NCBI GenBank assembly: GCA_025558095.1 | Contig: JAIVFI010000015.1 | Coordinates: forward strand, 496,001 to 560,000 | From: Hyaloraphidium curvatum | Taxonomy: Eukaryota; Monoblepharomycota; Hyaloraphidiomycetes; Hyaloraphidiales; Hyaloraphidiaceae | Length of the DNA: 64,000 nt | Direction: 5' to 3' | Shown here: positions 43,263-55,253 of the stretch, piece after piece | How positions within the stretch are numbered: the first letter of the stretch is position 1 | Layout: each line of letters starts with the position of its first letter | Position numbers and translations under genes: made by a program | The notes under the pieces: generated by a model | Database searches by the model: none | The model's input: the letters and a program-made list of their open reading frames with translations, nothing else | Told to the model about the DNA's origin: nothing

Positions 43263-43894
43263 CTGCGGACGACGAACGTGAGAAAATGCGAAAGAAAGGA
43301 GAACTTCACACGCACTTGGTCCAGTCCGTCGAAAGCTTCCCCCATCTCTTCGTCCAGAACCCGCCCGTCCTGCGGCTCGAAATCAGATCGGGGTGCCAAT
43401 GCAACTCGACTCCATGTTACTCGCCGGCATCGTCGCTCTGTCCGACGGACTTGCGCCCTCCGGAGCTGCTCCGCGACGAGACGCCAGATCTGGAAAAAAA
43501 TGAGCAGAGCAAAGCCAGAGTTTGCAGACCAACGCATACTCTGTCCACGAGCTCTTCGACCCCGTGTGGTCTGCCGTGCAGGAGGCGATGCGGCGATGGC
43601 GGGCATCGGCGCCGGAGCTCCTGGCTGGGCGACGCGGCCCCGGGTCGCTCCACGACGGGCAGCCCGGCCACCGCGACCCCCGCGGGCCCCTGCTGAGATC
43701 TCTGGATGATTTCCGATGCCCGCCGCATCGGGAGTTGCTTCCGCCGCGGCTTGGGGGGCACCCTGCGCGGCGTCGTCGGCCGCGCCGCCGCCGCGTCCCC
43801 GGCCGCGTCCGCGCCCTCTGGCTGCTCGGGGCGCTGCCGCACTGCTGTTGCCACCCGCCGGCGTGGCGGCGTCCGCTCGCTTCCGCGGTGGCAT

Positions 43895-45570
43895 TGTTGT
43901 TGCAGTATCGTGACGTCGGTGATGATTGCGTAGTCCGAGCACAAAATCAAACCCAGCGCGGGTGATGGACGCGCAGGCCCTTACAGCTCCAAACCGGTGC
44001 GACGGCGCGTTAAGTGCCGTGCAACAGCTCCACAACCGCCCGCCGCTAGGCTTGCCCTCCCTGCTCTCCCTAGTTGCGGGGTTCACCAGCCCGTGACCGG
44101 GGGTCCGACGCGCTCAGACCGGCGAGCGGGATCGGACTCCCGCGTCCCCGCGAAAGCTCCCTGCACCGAAACGTAGAGGCTGGGAGATTGAACGCCAAGG
44201 AACTCGCGCTCGATTCCGCTCTTCTTTCGATTCGGCTGCCAGCTTTGAGGGGACTCCCGCCAGACCTTCGCCGCATTGTCCTCGCGCCGGCGGATGTCAG
44301 CGCGGCTCCAGATACCCGCGGGCAAAGCAATTTTGTCCTTTGAGCTCGAGAGGAGGATAGACGCGACCACAGGACCTCCGTTGCTTCCAATGTTTCGGCG
44401 AGGCGAAACGGTCAAGCAACCAACCGATGCGGTGCAGGATCCTCAGCATTGGCCCCTGAGCGGCCGAAATCCTCCTCGAATCGTTTTTCCTCGCGACATA
44501 CTGGGAACTAGGCCACCTTTCTGCGGAATGCCTGCGGTGGCAGGTCGCGGAAAGGAAGTTCCATGTTTCGACGGTACCGCGGGGCTTCGGCCGTCGTATC
44601 GGCGGTGATCGGGCGCAAAAAGGAGCCGCGCCGTCGGCATCGTCTTCCAAGATGCGTTTGGCGCCGTCTAGGTGCCATTCCAACGGAGATGCGTTTGCAG
44701 GTTGAGGTGCTTCGTGAGCGTGTTCGTGGGGGCGGTCGGCAAAGTCAAAATCAAACATCAGAAGTCTCCGGTTTCCGATCTCTTCATGTACGGCCAGGCC
44801 AATGCATCTGGAGAAACTAGCATGGGCCCATACTTTGGACATGTTGTCTTCACAACCCCCCGTGGCCCGAGTCGCGTCGTCCCGTTCCGATCTGACCTGT
44901 GGACGCCAACTTCAAGCTAAAATAGCAGGTCAACGACCGACTGCTGCACCTTCGATTCGCATTCTTGTGACGCCTGGAGCACGTATGGCAAAGAGTCAGT
45001 ACAGATAAGCAGGGCGCGTGCGTCGAACGCTTCGAACGATGCCCGGAGCGGGCAGGAAAAATCCGCAAGCGGCTCAGAAAGACGTGCTTCAGGATACCAC
45101 CTCAAGCATGCAATGCAAGCGTCATACCGTCCGCGTTCCAGACTTATTTGGTCACGATCGTCGCAAGAGTGGGTCGCAGGGACCGTAGCCTATTCCGCAG
45201 CAGCACGATGGCCTCCCCGACGGTGCCGCCGACGACAAGGAACATCACGGGCACAGTTGTGTTGCAGTCTCGCCACCAACTTCCACGATGCTTCTGACAT
45301 TGCATGTGAGACCGCAGCAGCGAGGAGGGTACCCTCACAAGGTGCAACGGCCCCAAATCAGAGGCTGCCATGCAGGCACTGGAAGGACAGCTTGGCCAAT
45401 GGAGACGGAGACAAAGGTGCGGGGCCGCCACCCTTTGAGATTCAGGCAGCAATGAGACGCTTTGGGACTGGCTCCCGCTGCAATGAGACAGGGCGAATGG
45501 TTGTTGCGTGTCGAGATTCGGAGGTAAGGCGGAAGGTTGGCTGCGTCCGTGGTCCGCGACGACTCCACCA
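43895..45570. other. Unassigned part of the mobile island upstream of Fanzor-A
   Basis: No protein motif is recognisable on either strand. Frames of 60-180 codons occur but are unconserved. Given its place between Fanzor-A and the decayed transposase, it is probably remains of the element. Confidence 0.4.
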
Positions 45571-45582
45571 ACGGCCTTACCC

Positions 45583-45765
45583 GGTCTACGGCCGCTTCTG
45601 GTCCACTGCCACTGTGAACGGTCTACCGTGGCCGCGAATGGTCCATGGAACCTTGCGATGATCTACTGCGGACTCCGGTGGTCTGCCAAACCTGAAGCGG
45701 TCCACGACTGCGCGAACGGTTCACGGATACCCCAAATGGTCTACGGCGATGCGCAGGTGGTTCAC
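45583..45765 (+). repeat. 20-bp-periodic array of ten GGTCYAC-like motifs
   Basis: Heptamers resembling GGTCTAC/GGTCCAC/GGTTCAC begin at 45583, 45600, 45620, 45640, 45660, 45680, 45699, 45719, 45739 and 45759. After the first step the spacing is 20 bp (once 19), while the sequence between motifs is unique. Several copies are preceded by GAAC or GAAT. Periodicity close to two helical turns fits an iteron-like row of protein-binding sites, such as subterminal transposase sites. It lies just outside the inverted repeat at 46026. Confidence 0.85.
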
Positions 45766-45936
45766 CACCGCTGTTTCCGACTCGTGTCGGCATCTTTCAC
45801 GCGGAACAGACATTCCGCCGACCCCAGCGGCCATCTATGGCGCTGCCGCGCGCTCTACGGTGCTCCAGAGTGCGAAGGTACAGGACGTTTTAACTTCTAT
45901 TTCTATCAACTTCAACTAGGGCGAGTCGGCTAAGGG

Positions 45937-45963
45937 CGACTGCGCAGCAGTGCTGCGCAGTCG
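45937..45963. repeat. 27-bp perfect inverted repeat
   Basis: The arms CGACTGCGCAGCA (45937-45949) and TGCTGCGCAGTCG (45951-45963) are perfect complements around one base. It could form a hairpin or bind a symmetric dimer. Confidence 0.85.
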
Positions 45964-46016
45964 GGACGGCGTCGCAACGGCGTCGCAACGGCGTCGACGG
46001 CGTCGACGGCGTCGAC
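45964..46016 (+). repeat. Short tandem repeat (ACGGCGTCG with CA spacers)
   Basis: Five or so copies of ACGGCGTCG lie in a row, the first two followed by CA. The tract lies directly upstream of a TATA box at 46028. Confidence 0.85.
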
Positions 46017-46025
46017 TCCGCCCTG

Positions 46026-46317
46026 CCTATATAAAGCGCGGGACATGTAATCGAAGAATCTTGATCGCCTCCAACCCCCACGCACGTACTCTCCGTGTCG
46101 CTTCGGCTTCGGCGTGCAGTCCGCCGAGCCCGCACTCTGAGAGCCCTTGGGACGCCCGTCTCCGGAAACCTTCCGCAACGACTTTCCCCGGCCGTTTGCT
46201 AAGTATACTCAGCGCCGTTCGCTAATTCACGTACAGGGCCTCCCTGACCCGAAGAGCCGAGCGGGATTCGCGCGCCGGGTTGGAGCTTCAGGCCCGGTTC
46301 TGACCCGGACCGTCGCA
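46026..46317 (+). repeat. Left member of a diverged ~300-bp inverted repeat, with TATA box
   Basis: It starts with TATATAAA (46028-46035). It shares blocks with the right copy read on the other strand: GAAACCTTCCGCAAC, GCTAAGT.TA, GAGCCCG and CCCGGACCGTCGCA, all in the same order and at similar distances. The 3' end of the decayed transposase frame overlaps it. Confidence 0.75.
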
Positions 46318-47822
46318 AGAGGGCGGCAAGGAGTCGGGGTCCAAGCTTCGCCCCGCGCGGACCGGAGCGGCAGGACTTAGGAAGCCGGAGATATCCTTCA
46401 AACTGCCGCCTGCCCCGTTCGTCAAGTCTGCTCAGGAAGCGCACGGCCGGATCGCCCGAATCGGGTGAGTAGCCGCTCAGTGTCGCCGCACGACCAAAGC
46501 GATCCGCGACCATTGCCATCTTGGCGCCTACTGATGTGCGGACGAGTCGCAAGACTGCCCGGAGGGAGGGCCAGGCCGCATAGCGCCCGTCTAACGCCCA
46601 CGGCGGGGTGCATGCGCCCGAGGCGTCGGCCGCCCAGTGATCGGACCACTTGTGCCTGAGCCTTTCGATGAAGCACCGGGTTCGGCGCATCTCTGGGCTG
46701 GCTGAGAGCTGTTGGCTGCTCATTAAGGAGAATTGGCGCACGGCGGGTGCGCAGTAGCCGGCCGCAGCATCCACGAGGTCGGAACAGAACTCAATCCAAG
46801 CCTCGTCGCCTCCCGCGACGAGATGACGGACAAGCGCCTGCAGCCTGGCATCGAACTTTTCAGTCGAGTTCATGCCGTCGAGCTCCACGGGGGCAGAGTA
46901 GGAAATGCAGAGGTCGCGCAGGACGGCCGCCAGCTGCGGCCCGAGGCTTTGCGTAAAGGCCACGCGGAGATGGTTCAGGTCGGGCACTTCCGGATCGGAA
47001 TCCACACATCCCTCCTGCCGCTGATGGATGTCCCGAGAACCTTGCGACTCTTCTTGCCCGGACGCCCACGTTTGGTGTGGCCCCAGCAGCAGGTAGCCCC
47101 TCTCGTCGCAGTAGGCTCGCGGCAACTCCAGCACCAAGGCCCTGTAGCAATCTACGGCAAAGCGGATGCGCTGGGGTGCCCTTGATCGCGTGTATGGACG
47201 GCTGCTGACAGGCTTGCCCTCCACCAGGTAGGAGCAGAACCGGTCGAGATGCTTCTCCGAAATCAGAGCCAGCCGGCGCAGCACGTTCCCATCCGGCGCG
47301 ATGCGGGCATCGATAAGGGCGCGGTGGAACCTCCCCATCCACGGGTTGCGGCCCAGCTTGATCACATCGGTCACCAACCAGGCAAGGTCGAGTTCGCGGG
47401 GCAAGGAGCGGAACGAGTCGCAGATCCCCACAACAGCAGCCGCATGAAAGAAGGGAGAAGCGACGCAAGGACAGTGCGACGCTAAAGTAGGTGCAAGCGA
47501 CCCCGAGATGGGAGCTGTGTCGGCATCGGCATGCCGTTCAGGCCCCGCAGAGTCGGCCGCTGCGGCAACGGGGCGGACATCCGACAAAGGAACAGGCAAT
47601 GTGCCCAAAGAAAGGAGCCCTTCGGCGGCAACGAGCCGGGTGTATTCGGCCGCGCTGGCCTTGAAACAGTGATGGAAAATCTTCGAAAGATCCATGTCCG
47701 CGACCGCATCCACTGCGCGCTTGATCGAGGCGATGAGCTCCTCCTGCGTGGACGGGCAATCGGCCCTCACGCGGTGCTTGGTCATGGCAAAGAAGATCTC
47801 TGCGGGATTGAACTGCGGCGTG

Positions 47823-48133
47823 CGACGGTCCGGGCCAAGCCGGGCCTATTTCGGCTCTAGCCGGACGCGCAGTTGCGTGCCACTGCTCACGGGTCGCACG
47901 CCCGATTGATAGGCCTTCACTTGGTTAGTTTGCCGGGGTTGAATAGACTTAGCTCCGATGGTCTCCGGTTGCGGTTGCGGAAGGTTTCTCAGAAGGGGAC
48001 TCCGGTCACAGAACTCGGGCTCCGCAGTCAAGCGAAGACCGGACTCCGAACGGTGCGTCTTCCGAGCGGAACGGTTACTTCGGTACGACTTCGAACCCCT
48101 TTCAAGACTACATTCGCGCTGCTTATATATTCC
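47823..48133 (-). repeat. Right member of the ~300-bp inverted repeat, with TATA box
   Basis: Read on the minus strand it runs from TATATAAG (48129-48122) to CCCGGACCGTCGCA (near 47826) and matches the left copy block by block. It lies inside the transposase interruption, just before the codons for FNPAE. Confidence 0.75.
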
Positions 48134-48149
48134 CCCTGGAGGCTGGTGA

Positions 48150-48171
48150 CGCCATGGCCATGGCCATGGCC
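48150..48171. repeat. Tandem CCATGG-type hexamers
   Basis: Three overlapping copies of GCCATG are followed by CCCCGGGG-rich sequence. They lie upstream of the TATA box of the right repeat, mirroring the tandem repeats upstream of the left one. Confidence 0.7.
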
Positions 48172-49123
48172 CCGGGGCCCACGCCTTGGCCCCGGCTGCG
48201 CCTCCTCTATGCCCCGCCTATGCGATGCGGTTGATATGGAAAGTGTCCCCAGATAGGAAAATGTTAACCCAGGCGGCCCGTGCCGCCACAGGCGACTGGG
48301 GCCTCATGTAGGCGAGCGAAAGGTTGTTGGCGGAAGCCACCTCCCTCACCGCCTTAAACGAATTAGTGTTGGAGCAGTCGCGGTAAGTAACGGTGCCGTC
48401 GCGGGCCTTGCGCTTCAGCAGTGGCGGTCCGTGGAACCCGGCATTGTCAGCAATCACCGTCAGGGGCGCCGCCGCCCTTTCGGCGCCGCTCTCGCTGCTG
48501 GTTACCGTCCTGAGGAAGCCCACGAACCGATCGTTGTCCGTGGTTCCGTTGTGGATGATGTACGACACCACGCAGCCCCGGTAGTTGCCAGGCCTGGGCA
48601 CGGCAGAGATGCACACCCGTCGTCTTGGTACCCCTGTGCAGCGGTCTCTCGACGACTGCTTCGTCGCCCTTGCGCGCGTAGCCGTACCTGGGCCCATCGT
48701 TCAGGTAGAACCCCGACTCGTCCAGCGCGGCCCTGTTGGCCGGCTCGCTAGCGAGAATCTGCTCGTGGAAAGCAATGTGCCTCTCCAGCTGCGCCGCAGC
48801 CTCGGAGCTGACGTATCTGACCTTCTTCCGCACGATGCCCTGCCTCCGCAGCACCGTAGAGACGTGTTGCTGACTGACGGGCACACCGAACCTGGTTCAA
48901 AGTCCTTCGCCAGTCGCGCCTGGGTGACCGTGACGCGCTCCAGGGCCTCCTTGGCTAACCATGCGGCCCGTTCAGGAGTGACCTTAGAGCTGGCTGGCGC
49001 CCGGCGGGGCTCCTTTTCCTGCGGGACAGCAGCTGCTTCGGCCTGCCAGCGGAAGAGGGTGCTGCGATTGATGCCAAAGAAACTGCATATGTTCGGGACG
49101 GGGATTTCGAGCCCGTTCTTCAT

Positions 49124-49254
49124 GCCGAGCGAACATAGCTACACTCTCAGAAACTGCTACTGTGCCCCCTGTGCCGCAATCCTTTGCGGCCTAGCAGCAA
49201 TGTTCATCATCGAGCCTGCGAATAAAAGGCGGTCCCTGACGGACTCCACCTCGA
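49124..49254. other. 131-bp gap between Fanzor-B 3' end and transposase copy 1
   Basis: It is too short for a protein gene. It is a candidate position for the 3' end of the Fanzor-B module or part of a guide RNA; no fold was computed. Confidence 0.3.
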
Positions 49255-52200
49255 TCAAGCAAATGCAATGGCGCCCACGTGGTGCATGGCACGCCAACTT
49301 GTAACTGTTTCCGCGGCCAGGTCAGCTTGCCGGCTTGAGCTTCTTGACCGACCCATTCGCGGCGCTTGCGGCCGTACGCTTGCGGCCTGTGGCGGCACCT
49401 GGAGCTCCCGGATCAGCTCGGGATGACGCTCGGGATGACCGTCGCGAATGCGAGCGCGCTCACCCGCGGACTTGCGCGGCGCTGCACCAGTCCCAGCTCG
49501 GAGCTTGGGCTGCGGCTTCGGCTTCCTGGTGTCCGGCCTGAACGGCCAGGGGCGCTCCCCTCCGGTGATGAGGCCGAACCAGAAGAGGTGCTCCATGGAG
49601 TGCACACTGTTCACGTCGCGCATCCAGAAGCGGCGGCAGAGGGGACAGTATTTCACCCCGCGCACCTCGCCCTTGGAGCCGGGGTTCCGGATTCCGACGA
49701 CATAGGTGGTCTTGCAGCTGGAAAGGACGTCAGGCGAGTCGGATGATCACGGCGGCTGCCGCACCAGCTGCACATTTGGGACGTGAGGTACTCGTTGACC
49801 AAGACCATGATCCCGGCCTTGGCCAGCTCCGCCCTGAAGCGAACGATCCGGGAGGCCGGGCCGCCCTTGCTCGCATGGCCGAATCGCGCGGCGCCGTATG
49901 CGATGGTCGTCTGTGGATCGTACTTGCCCGAATACGGGTTGCGACACATGTCGCGACAGATCCAGCTGAGGACCTCGCGGCGCCGGCGAATCGTGCGCAC
50001 ACGATCCAGGCTGCAGGATGCGTGAGCGAAGTCGTTGCCACAGGGATTGGCTTGCCCACCTCCGTTCTCCGGAACAGTAGACGTCCAGGATGCGGTCGAG
50101 TTGTGGCAGCAGCGCCCTCGTGTAGTCCGAGAAGGCTGCACTGTTCGTTGTGCGTTGAGAGGGCAGGTCGCGCTCGAAATCGTGGAGAGACTTCTGCACA
50201 GGGTTGCCCTCGCAATCGTTGACGTCCAGCATGGTGGTCCGCTTGGTGGCATTCAGACGCGCGGCCGCCTTATCGTAGCCGCACAGGCGGCGGTCGAGCT
50301 TGGCCGGAACACCGAGGATGAGCTCCGGCAGCGCCGGGGTCCCCGCACGGCCGGCACCAGCGACCTCGCCCCACAGCTTGGCACCAAACTCGTCCGTGCA
50401 GCCGCCAGGGGTCGGGAACAGTTCGACGTTGCGCCGAGCGTGCTTCTCCGCCTTTGCAGCGTCGTTGGGGCGCGAATCGGGCGCCGGCGGCTTGAACTCC
50501 GAGATCTTGGGCTCCCAGAGCGGGTGGTGTCTGCACGCTCCAGCGGCAGGCGGCGACGGACCGAAAGACCTTGCGATCCGCTTAGTATCGGAGCAGGAGT
50601 GCTCTAGGTGGAAGCCGACGATCCTCCCGAAGCTGACGGAACCGTCGGCCTTGGACGGGTTCGCCCGCTTCGGCACGTAGTGCGACTTGGTGCCGTCGGC
50701 ATTGGTCACGGTGATGCGCTCCGTTGTCCCCGGCAGATGACTGTTGGCGAAGTCGTAGCGTCCGTTCGGCCCGGGGTTCAGGCTCTTGGCAACGATCCGC
50801 ACGTCGACGCGGCGGTTGGCAACAGCCAGAAACCAGCGATTCGGATCCACGTCGACGACCCCGCCCTCCACTGGCTCGCCGCGCTCGGCCCGCTCGAACA
50901 TTTCCGCCTGCGTCGGCATGTGCAGGAGATTGGGTGCCAGCACGGACACATGGTCAGGGCGGCTGAGGTAGTAGACGGGAATGCCAGTCTTGAAGTCGAC
51001 CGGGGGCCGCGGCAACGGCTCGGCAGAACGCGGCGGGAGCGGAACCGGGGTCGGGGCCAGCTGAGGAGGTACGGGGGCAGCGAACTTGCCCTCGACCGTT
51101 ACCGTCGGCGGCGACGGTTCGACCGCGCAAACGACGACTTCGGGAGGGAAGCAAGAAAGGAAGGGGGAAGGAAGTGGCGGCGAGAAGTCGGGGAAAGGAA
51201 GGGCCGCGCATGGATGCACAGAAGTCTCGGGCACCGAGTCACCGGGCGAGACAGTCGCGCAGGGAGGGTCGTTGTGCCCCGAGCTCAGGGGCGCGAACAC
51301 GTTGGGCGCACAGTCCACGGCCTTGCAGGCGGCATCTTGACAGCACGAGCACGGGTCGTGCACCCAATGCGGGGGCGGTTCCGGGGGAATGGAGGCAGGG
51401 AGAGAAGTCGAGGCTGGTGGTTCGACGAAGGAGAAAAAGGGCGGGGGTTCCGGCGGGACCGCGGCGGGGATGCCGCAGTCCGCCGGAGGCTCGGAAGGCA
51501 TGGTGGTGAAGTTAAGGTTGCTGCTGGCACAATAAGAGGGCTCCCAATCCATCGGGACCGATTCGTCCCCTTGGGCCGTCGCCTGCAGGTAGTAGACCAT
51601 GCCCCCATGCCAAATCCGATTCTGGCCTGGAAAAGTGAGGATCCGATCAGCCTCCGAACCCGTGCGTCACTGAGCAAAATGCCCACCATCGAAGACAGCC
51701 ATGTCGCACGGCGGGTCCGGATCGCCGTTTGGCAGCCATGGACCGGTGTAGAGCGGCGGGTAGGGATCCATCGGAACATCGCGAGGGAACGAAACATCCA
51801 CTTCGAAAGCAGCAAGACCGGCGGGCACATGAGCTGCGGCGGGAACGGAGACGGTGGGCCGAGTTTGAACAGGAGGAGCCGGCGCGGCTGCTGGCGAATG
51901 CGCTGCGCGCTTTGGCGGCTCGACGTCCTGTGTCGTGTTTTGCCGCTCCTGCTGCTGCGACTGCTGGAACGAGACCTTTTCCACGAAGGAGACTTCTTCG
52001 TTAAGAATGCCCAGGGTGCTGCCGCAATGATAGATGCCCCGGACGCCGGAGTACCTCAGAACGTCCGCGGTGCGACGATAGATGGGCTGCGTGGCGGCGG
52101 CATGGCCCCTGGCCGAGACTTTGCCCTGCTGACGGAGGCGGAAGAGCCGGTCCTCGTTGACGAGTTGGTTGCCGCCGTTGAGCAGGTGGCCGAATAGGTA

Positions 52201-55200
52201 GTCCGAGTCAACGCGCGAGGTGTCGATGCCAGGCGCGACCTCCACGCCCAGCTTGGACAAAAACTCGGGCAGATCCGAGGCCGAGATGTAGACGGTCACG
52301 GGGGACAAGCTGATTTCGGCGACCGCAGCCCGAAGCTTCCGCCGCGCCCACGAGGCTGCCTTTTCCTTGCCGGTCTGGGCGGCGCCAAGCCCCGCCATCG
52401 CGGCGGCGGCGGCCGCCTTGCGCTCCCGCCGCTTCGTCTCCATGGTCTCCTTCTTGGCGAGTCCCTCGGGCCCCGGCTGCGGTCGGCGCTTACGGAAGCT
52501 CACGACGAACCCGTGCCATCGCTTCGGGGAGCCATTCTTGCTGTAATGCCGCTTCTCGACGCGGTGCGGCCGCCACGTGTTGCGGGCCCTCCTGGTCTTG
52601 TTCGAAGCCTCCCTGTCCTTGACCGGAGCAGTTGAAATGGTTGGGAAAGTTGGGGTTGAATCGGGGTCCCTGGCGGTGCTCGTCCTCCGCGCCGTTCCAG
52701 GTTCCGGCAGTGCAGCAGCCGCGGACGCGGCCCTCTTCTTCAGCGCCTCGTCCTGCTTTTCGAGCTCGTGCAGGGCGATGAAGCACATCTGGAAGCCGAA
52801 GGCTTCGTCCGCGGGGTTCGTGGATGAACGACACTTGTCGAGGTCATACTCGCTCATCCGCGCCACCAGAAGCTTCTCGCTTTCCCAGTGGGGCCGGTTC
52901 TGCCCCACCAATGCCGCCGCCGCCGCCTCGTTCATGTCCTCGGCGTGCTCGGGGACCCAGAACTTGGGTTTCTGCTCTGTCGACCGAATCGTTGCCGTGG
53001 TCACGGCCGGGTAGCGGAAGGGGATGCTCCGAAGCTGTAGACGGTTTGCAACCACCCAGTCCCTCAGCTCCTGCAGCTCCACCTTTCGCAAGTCAGCCTT
53101 CTCCGCAGGTGAGGCCCGCGGCAGCGTCTCCCAAATGTTCTGGAGGTAGCTGCGCACCGCCTCCGTTTCCGCGTCGACCTTTCCGCGCGGCTTGCCCTTC
53201 GGCAGGTTCACGGTTCGCACCGCGGCCGCCACGGGGTTGCCCGCCTGCTTGTCCTGCAGGACCCGAGCGATAACCCTCCGCTGCGAAACGGTTGCCGGCA
53301 CCGGCGGCTTCTGTTTTGAATCCCGGAGGTCAACGATCCGGTTCAGCTGCAAGCCTCTGAACGGCCGGAGGAGCCTCCCCAGCCCGACCCTGAGCTCCGT
53401 GGCCTCGGCGAGACCACAGCCAAATGCGCTTTCGAACGGGAAATTGGAGAAGTCGTCGTCCCCATATCCGAGCTTTGCCAGAGCGTAGCTGAGGATTGGG
53501 CCAATCCGCCTCCGGCCGACGCCCGCGTTCACCTCCCCGCGTAGGAAGCGACGGATGAGAACCTTGAGCGCAGTCAGCAGCCGCTGCGGCACGCTTCGAG
53601 CTCGGTTGAAAGCGACCTGCTCGGCATAGCGGAGCAAAGGTCCCTGCACGAAAAGCGGCCTGAGCTTGTCGTACGTCTCGCCCACAAGTTCCCGCGCCTC
53701 TGCAAACGCAGCAACGGCCGCCTTGCGGACAAGCTTTGCCGCTGCGTTGTGCTCCGCGACGGTGAGAACGGACGGTGCGCCCTGATCAGCAACCTGCGAG
53801 AGATCGGGGGTGTCCTCAGCCGTAACCAAGTCCTCGTCCTCAATCTGATCCAGCTCGCCGTGCAAGAAGTCGGCCAAGATCTTGGCGCCGGCCTGGTCCT
53901 CGGCCATCGCGTCGTCATCGTCCTCGAAGTCAACGTCCTCGAGCACCTCGTCTCGATCGTCGTCGTTGGCTCCGAGGTCCGGACCGCCGTCCACAAGCTG
54001 CTCCACTCCTGGCGCCCCCGAATGGCCCGAGTATCTCGCCCCAGCACCGAGCCCGGCCGACTTCTGCTTTCCCGCGCGGCGGGTTCCAACAGCGGCGGAC
54101 ATCTGGCCGGCACCAAGCACGGCGTGGATGGCAATCTTTGCGACGTAAGACGGGGGAAAGCTGGCGAGCATGTCCTGCGTGACGGATCCGTCTTGGTCCG
54201 GGAGCTCTTTGTTGTGGATCTGCAACAAGATCTTGGTCCAGATGATCTTGAATAAGATGGCGGCGAGGGTGCAGGCCTTGGTGATGAGGGGCCCGACTTG
54301 CTCGTACGGGCCCCGCGCCCATGGGTGGCACACCTCGGCCGCCGGGAACCACTTGACGGCCAGCTCCGTCATCGTCTTGTATCGCTCGTGCTGGGGGTCG
54401 CCAAGTGCGAGGAAGCCGTTGAGCGCGACCCACCGCCGCTTCGGAGAGCACTCCTGCCGGTGCCTCCCGCCACCGGCGAACAGAAAGGGCAGGACGAGCC
54501 GCCGAGGCCCGTAGGAATGTTGGCTTTGAGGTTTGTCGACGCGAACGGGACAATGTAGTGTGCGTTGGCAATGAACTGGCCGAACGACGTGGTGAGATTC
54601 CTTGGGGCGACCAAACTGTCCGCGGCGGCGGTCAGCTTCGCATCGGTCCCAGGCATGCATGGAAAGCGCGGTGCAACTCACGCCCCACGGTGGTTCTCCT
54701 CGACATGCTGCCGGAACTCACTCTCGAGGTCGAACTGATGTCCCTTCCCCGGGCACGCTCTGCAGGTGAGGTGCGCACCCTTGACGTGGTGGAGGAGCCG
54801 AAGCTCGGCGTCATAGACACGCTCCCGCGCAGCTCCGTCAGCCACCATCCCCGACGCCGCGACCTTGCGCCGCCGCCCAGCCTTCGCCGGGACTTCGCCT
54901 TCCACCTGCACACTGAAGGAACAGAGCGGACAATCCCGCTTCTGGATACGGCCGAAGTCCAGCAGTCCAACGGATTCCGCGTGGAAGTGGAGCTTGGCGT
55001 CGAGCGCGGTGCGCGCGGCCTCCTGCCGTGCTTCGGGGTTGCTACCGCGCACCAGCGCGGGCATACCGCACAAGTCCAGGGTAAAATCGCGCATCTTGGG
55101 CCCCGACTCCAGCAGCCGCAGCGTCACCATGGAAGAGTGTTCCCACCCGAGCTGCTCCGCCTTCAGGAACAGGGTTGCCAGCAGCTTATCGCCCTCTGCA

Positions 55201-55253
55201 TCCAGTCCAGGTACGCCCGGGCTCATCTGGAAAAGGCCCGGGAACGAAAGCAG
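49255..55253 (-). CDS. Fanzor nuclease B, predicted 3' part of a transposase-Fanzor fusion (exons 2-7)
   Basis: Exons on the minus strand are 55253-54682, 54615-54474, 54390-51687, 51626-50060, 50010-49765 and 49717-49255. All six junctions are GT-AG with matching phases. The first exon has C2H2-like fingers (CPLCSFSV; CRACPGKGH...FRQHVEENH). A middle acidic stretch precedes a long helical region. The RuvC-I aspartate is in VVDVDPNRWFLAVA (about residue 2172 of the fusion). IAYGAARFGHASKGG and VNEYLTSQMCSCC (Glu near 2508) follow, then CPLCRRFW and the RuvC-III aspartate in RDVNSVHSM (near 2549). The zinc-finger cysteines only pair up after the 47-nt intron 49718-49764 is removed. If not fused, the start would be an internal Met. 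The fusion join is described under the transposase entry and findings. Confidence 0.8.

Larger units (their letters stand above)
46199..49123 (-). pseudogene. Decayed IS630/Tc1-type transposase with insertion (copy 1)
   Basis: It is homologous to the intact transposase at 55311-57626. The N-terminal part has helix-turn-helix sequence (FFGINRSTLFRWQ), then VSQQHVSTVL, the first catalytic Asp in LDESGFYLND and the second in IADNAGFHG. The third, acidic residue follows in FNPAEIFF after a 477-nt interruption (47813-48289), and the extra C-terminal domain extends to 46199. The reading frame is broken near 48895 (one base missing before FGVPVSQQH) and near 48613 (one extra G between GTKTT and VCISAVPRPGN). 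The interruption has GT and AG at its ends in matching phase, so it could be spliced out, but it also carries the right inverted repeat and a TATA box. I call it non-functional. Confidence 0.75.

Noticed and set aside
45601-45760. CRISPR-like array
   Set aside because: Only a 7-bp motif recurs every 20 bp; the repeat and spacer lengths do not fit CRISPR, and the host is a eukaryote.
54439-54473. A 35-nt intron in Fanzor-B
   Set aside because: The acceptor at 54391 gives an 83-nt intron with the same phase and a size normal for this genome.
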